Part shown: piece by piece, positions 62,357-64,000 of the stretch
How the letters are laid out: each line of letters opens with the position of its first letter
Numbering within the stretch: position 1 is the stretch's first letter
Program-made: the position numbers and the translations under genes
Assembly: GCA_963783945.1 (NCBI GenBank)
Contig: CAWAPS010000002.1
Span: 124,001 to 188,000, forward strand
DNA from: CAWAPS01 sp963783945
GTDB taxonomy: Bacteria; Actinomycetota; Acidimicrobiia; Acidimicrobiales; Palsa-688
Direction of reading: 5' to 3'
Length of the DNA: 64,000 nucleotides
Notes under the pieces: generated by a model
What the model was told of the DNA's origin: nothing
Seen by the model: only the letters and a program-made list of their open reading frames with translations
Databases searched by the model: none

Positions 62357-62505
62357 GCCAAGGTCTGGCGTCCGGCGCGACGGTCAGGCGATCTGCGGCA
62401 CACGGAGCGGTCCGCTGAGAGCTGCTGCCGTCAGGCCCTGACTCGGTTCACGGTGCTCTGTTGCGCAGGACCCGACCGCCGCGCCCGGCGCCAGACCTCA
62501 TTGGA
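62357..62505 (-). ncRNA. ffs: Signal recognition particle RNA (4.5S-type)
   Basis: A long rod-like RNA on the minus strand. Outer helix AGGTCTGGCG (62489-62498) pairs with CGCCAGACCT (62361-62370), then GCGCG/CGCGC and CGGTC/GACCG. The tip has the SRP domain IV core GAACCGAGTCAGGGCC and GGCAGCAGC around a TGAC tetraloop (62430-62433) where GGAA is usual. CGTGTGCCG matches the opposing strand of the 4.5S family. The location between dnaX and tRNA-Ser is the same as in mycobacteria. TAGGCT (62512-62517) is a likely -10. Ends are approximate. Confidence 0.88.
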
Positions 62506-62536
62506 CAGGATAGCCTAGCGGCCTGTCCCCGACCAT

Positions 62537-62624
62537 GGAGGGGTGCGAGAGCGGCCGAATCGGCACGATTGGAAATCGTGTGTCCTTAACGGGACCGTGG
62601 GTTCAAATCCCACCCTCTCCGCCA
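62537..62624 (+). tRNA. tRNA-Ser (anticodon GGA)
   Basis: Class II tRNA with long variable arm. Acceptor GGAGGGG pairs with CCTCTCC (one G-T); anticodon loop TTGGAAA (GGA) on ACGAT/ATCGT; T-arm GTGGG-TTCAAAT-CCCAC; discriminator G and encoded CCA (62622-62624). Reads TCC and TCT codons. Confidence 0.97.
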
Positions 62625-62917
62625 TGAAGGTGCTGTTCAGAGGCCATAATCGAGCCTCCGGAGCGGCCAGTTCCCTTAGCAGCCCAACGAGTTGACCAGC
62701 ATTTTGACCACCATTTGACCTCTGCGAGTCCGGCTCATACTTGACACTGTGGCTCCGGTTGGTGGTTGACAGTTTTGGGACGGGGTTCCTGTGCTGGGTG
62801 ACAGTGCTCAAGTTCGTGCTTTACAGCCTTGAGGTTCTGAGGGTCCACCACCGGGCTGGGGCCTCCTCCTTCGCTGTGGGTTGTTGGCGCCCGTAGATCC
62901 GGGGGAGGCCGCTGGTC
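62625..62917. other. Junction between tRNA-Ser and IS remnant
   Basis: 293 bases without a gene. It has three direct TTGACC repeats 11-12 bases apart (62692, 62704, 62715). No clear IS terminal repeat was recognised. Confidence 0.4.
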
Positions 62918-63791
62918 ATGTTGGTGGAGCTGGGGCTGGTGGAGCAACGGCATAGAGCGGTGATCGAGGCGATGGACGGCTCGTCGGTGACCGATGTGGC
63001 GTGTGGCCGTCCGCTATGGGGGGTCACGCCAGACGGTTCACCCGTGGCTGCGCCGCTGGGCTAATCACGGCCTGGCCGGGCTGGCGGACCGGTCGCCTAG
63101 GCCGGATGGCTGCGCCCATCAGATGCCGCCGGGGTTGGAGGCAAGCGGTGGTGGAGATGCGCTTGGCGCATCCGGGGTGGGGGCCCAGGACGACCCCTCC
63201 CGGCTGGCGGTGGCGGGGGTGGATCGGTTGCCGGGTCGGTCGTCGATCTGTCGCTGCCTGGTCGGTCACGGGCTGATCGACGTGGCTAAGCGGCGGCGTC
63301 GCCGGGATTACAGGCGTTGGGAGCGGTCCCGGGCCATGGAGTTGTGGCAGATGGACATCGTGGAGCGGTTCTTCTTGGCCGATGGGACCGAGCTGTGCGC
63401 GCTGACCGGGGGTGGATGACCGTTCGAGGATTCTGTGTGTCGGCGGCGTTGATGGGCAGGGCGACGGCCCGGCCGGTGTGTGACCGGCTGGAGACGACGT
63501 TTAGGGCCCACGGGTGAGCCCGATCAGATCCTGACCGACAACGGCAAGGTGTTCACGGCCCGGTTCGGGACCGGGCCGGGCTCCACGCTGTTTGACCGGA
63601 TCTGTGCTCAGAACGGGGTCCGTCACATCCTGACCGCGCCTCGCTCGCCGACCACGACCGGCAAGCTCGAGCGGTTCCCCAAGACTTGGCGCAAGGAGTT
63701 CGTCGCCTTGCTCAACTACAGGCATCAAACGTCGGCCGAGGCGCAGGCCGAGTTGGATGTGTGGGTCGCGGAGTACAGCACGAAAATCTGA
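62918..63791 (+). pseudogene. IS481-type transposase, several frameshifts
   Basis: Starts at ATG 62918 after GGGGGAGG. Pieces of an IS481-family transposase are spread over three frames: a helix-turn-helix part (SRQTVHPWLRRWANHGLAGL), a linker with disturbed frames (about 63125-63200), the first catalytic Asp in ELWQMDIVERFF, then VSAALMGRATARPVCD, then the second Asp in ILTDNGKVFTARFGTG, and the Glu region (KLERFPKTWRKEF). At least four frame changes are needed, and one run of the end (LDVWVAEYSTKI) is cut short. It is dead and decaying. Confidence 0.85.
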
Positions 63792-63793
63792 CG

Positions 63794-64000
63794 ATGCCCC
63801 GGCCAACAGTCCGCACAGAGCGGACCGTGCCCGCCGAAGCGGCGGCGCTCCTGGCCTACCAGTCCGTCCTCGAGTACGACGAACGCCGCCGGGAGCTCGT
63901 CACCGAACGCGCACGGGCCATCCAGGCGGCTCTCGACGAAGGATCTACACTCAGCCGCCTAGCGCACCTCTTCGGGGTGGCGGAAGGTCGCATCCGGCAG
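63794..64000 (+). CDS. Partial gene at right edge, HTH-containing hypothetical
   Basis: ATG 63794 opens a frame that runs off the window (69 codons so far). It begins MPRPTVRTERTVPAE, continues with a charged helix (YDERRRELVTERARAIQAAL) and ends in a helix-turn-helix-like stretch (STLSRLAHLFGVAEGRIRQ). It starts 2 bases after the transposase remnant stop. Perhaps a small DNA-binding protein; no family recognised. Confidence 0.5.
   Translation, partial: MPRPTVRTERTVPAEAAALLAYQSVLEYDERRRELVTERARAIQAALDEGSTLSRLAHLFGVAEGRIRQ

Noticed and set aside
62515..62811. 98-codon minus-strand frame over the tRNA-Ser region
   Set aside because: It reads GFEPTVPLRTHDFQSC, the well-known artefact of translating tRNA-Ser antisense.

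Overview
The window is a high-GC chromosomal segment of an actinobacterium. I infer the order Acidimicrobiales or a close relative, without proof. Several genes point that way: a WS/DGAT wax-ester/TAG acyltransferase, a Ddn-like deazaflavin oxidoreductase, a PPOX-like flavoprotein, a mycofactocin-type SDR, a mycothiol-dependent (MDMPI-fold) enzyme, a small acyl-CoA carboxylase epsilon-like subunit, a DUF222/HNH (13E12-type) endonuclease behind a CGAAC-N4-GTTCG SOS box, and many start codons placed 6-7 nt after a TANNNT box (leaderless transcription).

Layout. 0.2-6.5 kb: lipid and degradation genes (acyltransferase, carboxylesterase, enoyl-CoA hydratase, NAD-dependent epimerase). 5.8-15 kb: an efflux block with three DHA2-type MFS exporters, each paired with a regulator of a different family (HxlR, MarR, TetR). 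Candidate operators are visible, but the first exporter is frameshifted and is followed by a gutted methyltransferase. Thioredoxin and a Ddn-like protein lie inside this block. 15-20 kb: an epoxide-hydrolase-like enzyme, a mycofactocin-type SDR, a broken PPOX gene and a Rieske oxygenase. 20-30 kb: tRNA-Tyr, an acyl-CoA synthetase, YajQ, a minus-strand run (MidA-like methyltransferase, HAD, ThDP enzyme, HtpX), and divergently a large membrane protein joining a metallophosphoesterase-like region to a DUF2156 aminoacyl-phospholipid transferase domain. 30-40 kb: a secreted sedolisin protease, a tight five-gene operon (GNAT, MenC/NSAR-type enolase, SDR, enoyl-CoA hydratase, MDMPI), and a secreted Ig-repeat protein with nearly identical 342-bp repeats. 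40-46 kb: aspartokinase and aspartate-semialdehyde dehydrogenase, two cyclophilins, the SOS-controlled HNH gene. 46-59 kb: S51 peptidase, ethylmalonyl-CoA mutase, an ECF sigma factor with a membrane-anchored neighbour, carboxylase beta and epsilon, Aat, a 5'-3' exonuclease, a HAD protein, Map, methylmalonyl/ethylmalonyl-CoA epimerase, thiolase and ketopantoate reductase. 59-64 kb: dnaX-ybaB-recR, then an SRP RNA (4.5S) and tRNA-Ser(GGA), then a decayed IS481-type transposase and a partial gene at the right edge.

How the genes fit together: the 47-58 kb block carries carboxylase, epimerase, mutase and thiolase for branched CoA esters (propionyl-, methylmalonyl-, ethylmalonyl-CoA). The 59-62.6 kb block is the conserved replication, repair and secretion-RNA neighbourhood. 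I see no CRISPR array, prophage, or obvious defence or biosynthetic island. The most interesting items are the compact control regions (HxlR/MFS with a leader ORF, MarR/MFS, the SOS-driven HNH gene), the phosphoesterase-DUF2156 fusion, the RecR zinc-finger insertion, and the SRP RNA with a UGAC tetraloop.
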